In this document: positions 7,854-8,754 of the stretch, in pieces
How positions within the stretch are numbered: position 1 is the stretch's first letter
How the letters are laid out: the number at the start of each line of letters is the position of its first letter
NCBI GenBank assembly: GCA_030630445.1
Contig: DAOVNC010000128.1
Location: 1-8,754 of the forward strand
Source of the DNA: Kiritimatiellales bacterium
GTDB lineage: Bacteria; Verrucomicrobiota; Kiritimatiellia; Kiritimatiellales; Pontiellaceae
Length of the DNA: 8,754 nucleotides
Direction of reading: 5' to 3'
Translations under genes and position numbers: made by a program
The notes under the pieces: generated by a model
Seen by the model: only the letters and a program-made list of their open reading frames with translations
The model's database searches: none
What the model was told of the DNA's origin: nothing

Positions 7854-7935
7854 TGACCGAACAGTGGCATCAGTGGAAAATTTTCCATATATGCCCCTTA
7901 TGGGGTGGACTGATTTGAATCATTCCCTTCGGTCA
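7854..7935 (-). repeat. Array element copy D (structured repeat, longest stems)
   Basis: On the plus strand: TGACCGAA (7854-7861) pairs perfectly with TTCGGTCA (7928-7935), and ATCAGT (7869-7874) with ACTGAT (7909-7914). The loop is 7 nt on one side and 13 on the other. The 34-nt apical part holds TGGAAAATTTTCCA, a perfect 14-bp palindrome (7874-7887), and CCCC-TTAT-GGGG (7894-7905), and aligns with GGGAA...TGCC...GGGCG of copies A and B. Its base lies 11 nt before the ATG of the MotA-like gene. Confidence 0.78.
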
Positions 7936-8012
7936 TTATTTTCGTTCCGAAAATTATCGCGCTCTGCTAGGCCACATATGACCCAAACTCTATTAACTTT
8001 CCGCGCACGACC

Positions 8013-8040
8013 ATATTAAAGGGGTAAAAGTGGAAAACAA
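8013..8040 (-). promoter_or_regulatory. Possible promoter of the membrane-gene array
   Basis: Read on the minus strand, TTGTTT (8035-8040) and TAATAT (8013-8018) stand 16 bp apart. Initiation near 8006 would give a leader of about 165 nt containing the whole of element D. Both boxes are imperfect and the region is AT-rich, so chance matches are likely. Confidence 0.25.
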
Positions 8041-8089
8041 GAAAAAATCATAACTCAAGCAATGCATCATCTTTCTAGTAATTAATACT

Positions 8090-8111
8090 AAAAAAAACAG
8101 ACTGGCCAGTC
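8090..8111 (-). terminator. Probable intrinsic terminator of ddl
   Basis: The perfect palindrome GACTGGCCAGTC (8100-8111) begins 7 nt after the ddl stop and is followed on the minus strand by TG and eight T. As a hairpin it has only four GC/AT pairs around GGCC, so it is short, but position and U-tract fit a terminator. Confidence 0.6.
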
Positions 8112-8118
8112 CTCCGAC

Positions 8119-8754
8119 TTATACCGTCGCCAATTCCATGATCTGACCGCAGAGTTCGGGAAAAGCGATTCCGGCGGCATGCGCGGCTTTGGGCAACAGG
8201 CTGGTGGCGGTAAACCCGGGGATGCTGTTGAGTTCTAAAACGTAGGGCTTGCCTTCGGGGGAAAGACGGAAGTCGACGCGGCCAAAGCCTTTGGCATCCA
8301 AACACCGGAACGTTTTTATTGCCATGGCCTGCAGCTCGGCGTTGGTGTCGGGCGGCAGTTCGGCGGGGACGATGTATTGGGTTTCGCCGGTGACATATTT
8401 GGCGGCGAAGTCGTACCATCCGGAGGCGGTTTTGATCTCGACGACGGGAAGCACTTGGTCGGCCACGATGCTGACGGTCAACTCCCGCCCGGGAATATAT
8501 TGCTCGACAAGCGCTTCGCCGGAATGACGAACGGCATCGGCAAAGGCTTCGTTCCACTGGGCTCCTTCGAAGACGAGGTGGCAACCGACGCTGGAGCCTT
8601 CGCGCGGCGGTTTGACGACGAGCGGAAGCGGCAGGGTGCGGGCGGCGGCATCGGTCAACACTTCGCCCAGAGGCACGGGGATGCCGTGTTCCACCAGTCG
8701 GTCGCGGGTCAGAACTTTATCGAACGCCACGCGGCAGGATTCGGCATCGGAACC
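8119..8754 (-). CDS. ddl: D-alanine--D-alanine ligase, N-terminus beyond window edge
   Basis: Ddl joins two D-Ala with ATP to make the dipeptide end of the peptidoglycan precursor. The C-terminal 211 residues of a usual ~300 are present; the frame runs off the window edge, and the GTG at 8730 is an internal Val codon. Counting from the first visible codon: FDKVLTRDRL (11-20), the ATP-grasp loop KPPREGSSVG (48-57), EQYIPGRELTV (85-94), YDFAAKY (114-120), GRVDF (158-162), and LELNSIPGFTATS (173-185). The Mg ligands Asp161, Glu174 and Asn176 keep the family spacing. The usual omega-loop YDYxxKY appears as YDFAAKY and should be functional. The substrate end (D-Ala versus D-lactate) cannot be judged with certainty from the visible part. 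A short terminator follows the stop. Confidence 0.95.
   Translation of the reverse strand, partial: GSDAESCRVAFDKVLTRDRLVEHGIPVPLGEVLTDAAARTLPLPLVVKPPREGSSVGCHLVFEGAQWNEAFADAVRHSGEALVEQYIPGRELTVSIVADQVLPVVEIKTASGWYDFAAKYVTGETQYIVPAELPPDTNAELQAMAIKTFRCLDAKGFGRVDFRLSPEGKPYVLELNSIPGFTATSLLPKAAHAAGIAFPELCGQIMELATV

Larger units (their letters stand above)
7936..8118. other. AT-rich spacer between ddl and the array, no gene
   Basis: Apart from the ddl terminator and a possible array promoter, I see no gene, tRNA or repeat here. If the array is a cassette array, this is where a lost first cassette or an attachment site would be expected, but no open frame or match to the tRNA-Gly 3' end is visible. 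Confidence 0.5.

Noticed and set aside
6556..7935. CRISPR array
   Set aside because: Repeats are only moderately similar, 56-82 bp long, and the intervals are genes of 270-430 bp rather than uniform short spacers.
6038..8118. Island att repeat from the tRNA-Gly 3' end
   Set aside because: No copy of the T-arm/acceptor 3' segment was found near the right border of the AT-rich region.
8249..8527. Plus-strand open frame inside ddl
   Set aside because: Antisense to conserved Ddl motifs, with no own signals.

Overview
The window looks like chromosomal DNA of a Gram-negative (diderm) bacterium. It carries lpxK of lipid A synthesis, a D-Ala-D-Ala ligase of peptidoglycan synthesis, and a large, separate CarB subunit. 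Codon third positions in the flanking genes are rich in C and G. A PVC-type bacterium (Verrucomicrobiota, Kiritimatiellota or Lentisphaerota) is my guess from the general look of the proteins; nothing in the window proves it.

Layout, left to right. Positions 1-2626 (+) are the last ~80% of carB, followed by an intrinsic terminator at 2820-2843. Converging on it from the right is lpxK (2870-4051, -). Next come a bidirectional terminator (4128-4158) and a small two-CBS-domain protein gene (4179-4613, -) with its own promoter and a good ribosome binding site. A tight two-gene unit follows on the minus strand: trmB (5097-5702) then a DUF3859-like gene (4712-5095), separated by 1 nt. A probable 49-residue small protein gene (5741-5890, +) is followed by tRNA-Gly(UCC) (6038-6111, +) with promoter and terminator. 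At the right edge is the C-terminal two thirds of ddl (8119-8754, -).

The unusual part is 6150-8118, between tRNA-Gly and ddl. It is visibly more AT-rich than its surroundings. It holds four short genes in a row on the minus strand, all predicted membrane proteins: one MotA/TolQ/ExbB-like and three I do not recognise. Each start codon is preceded, at 7-17 nt, by a copy of one diverged structured element of about 56-82 bp. The four copies share one fold: an outer stem of 4-8 bp, then an asymmetric internal loop with 3-4 nt (13 in copy D) on one side and 7-8 nt on the other, then an inner stem, then an apical region with a GGGAA...TGCC core. The arms differ in sequence between copies while still pairing, which is compensatory change. 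Gene plus element therefore behaves as a module.

The packing resembles an integron-type cassette array (attC-like folded sites, same-strand small ORFs, stop codon at or inside the site). However, the strict attC consensus is not met and no integrase lies in the window. A family of structured 5' leaders is the main alternative. The flanking genes are ordinary housekeeping genes with no evident functional link to the array.
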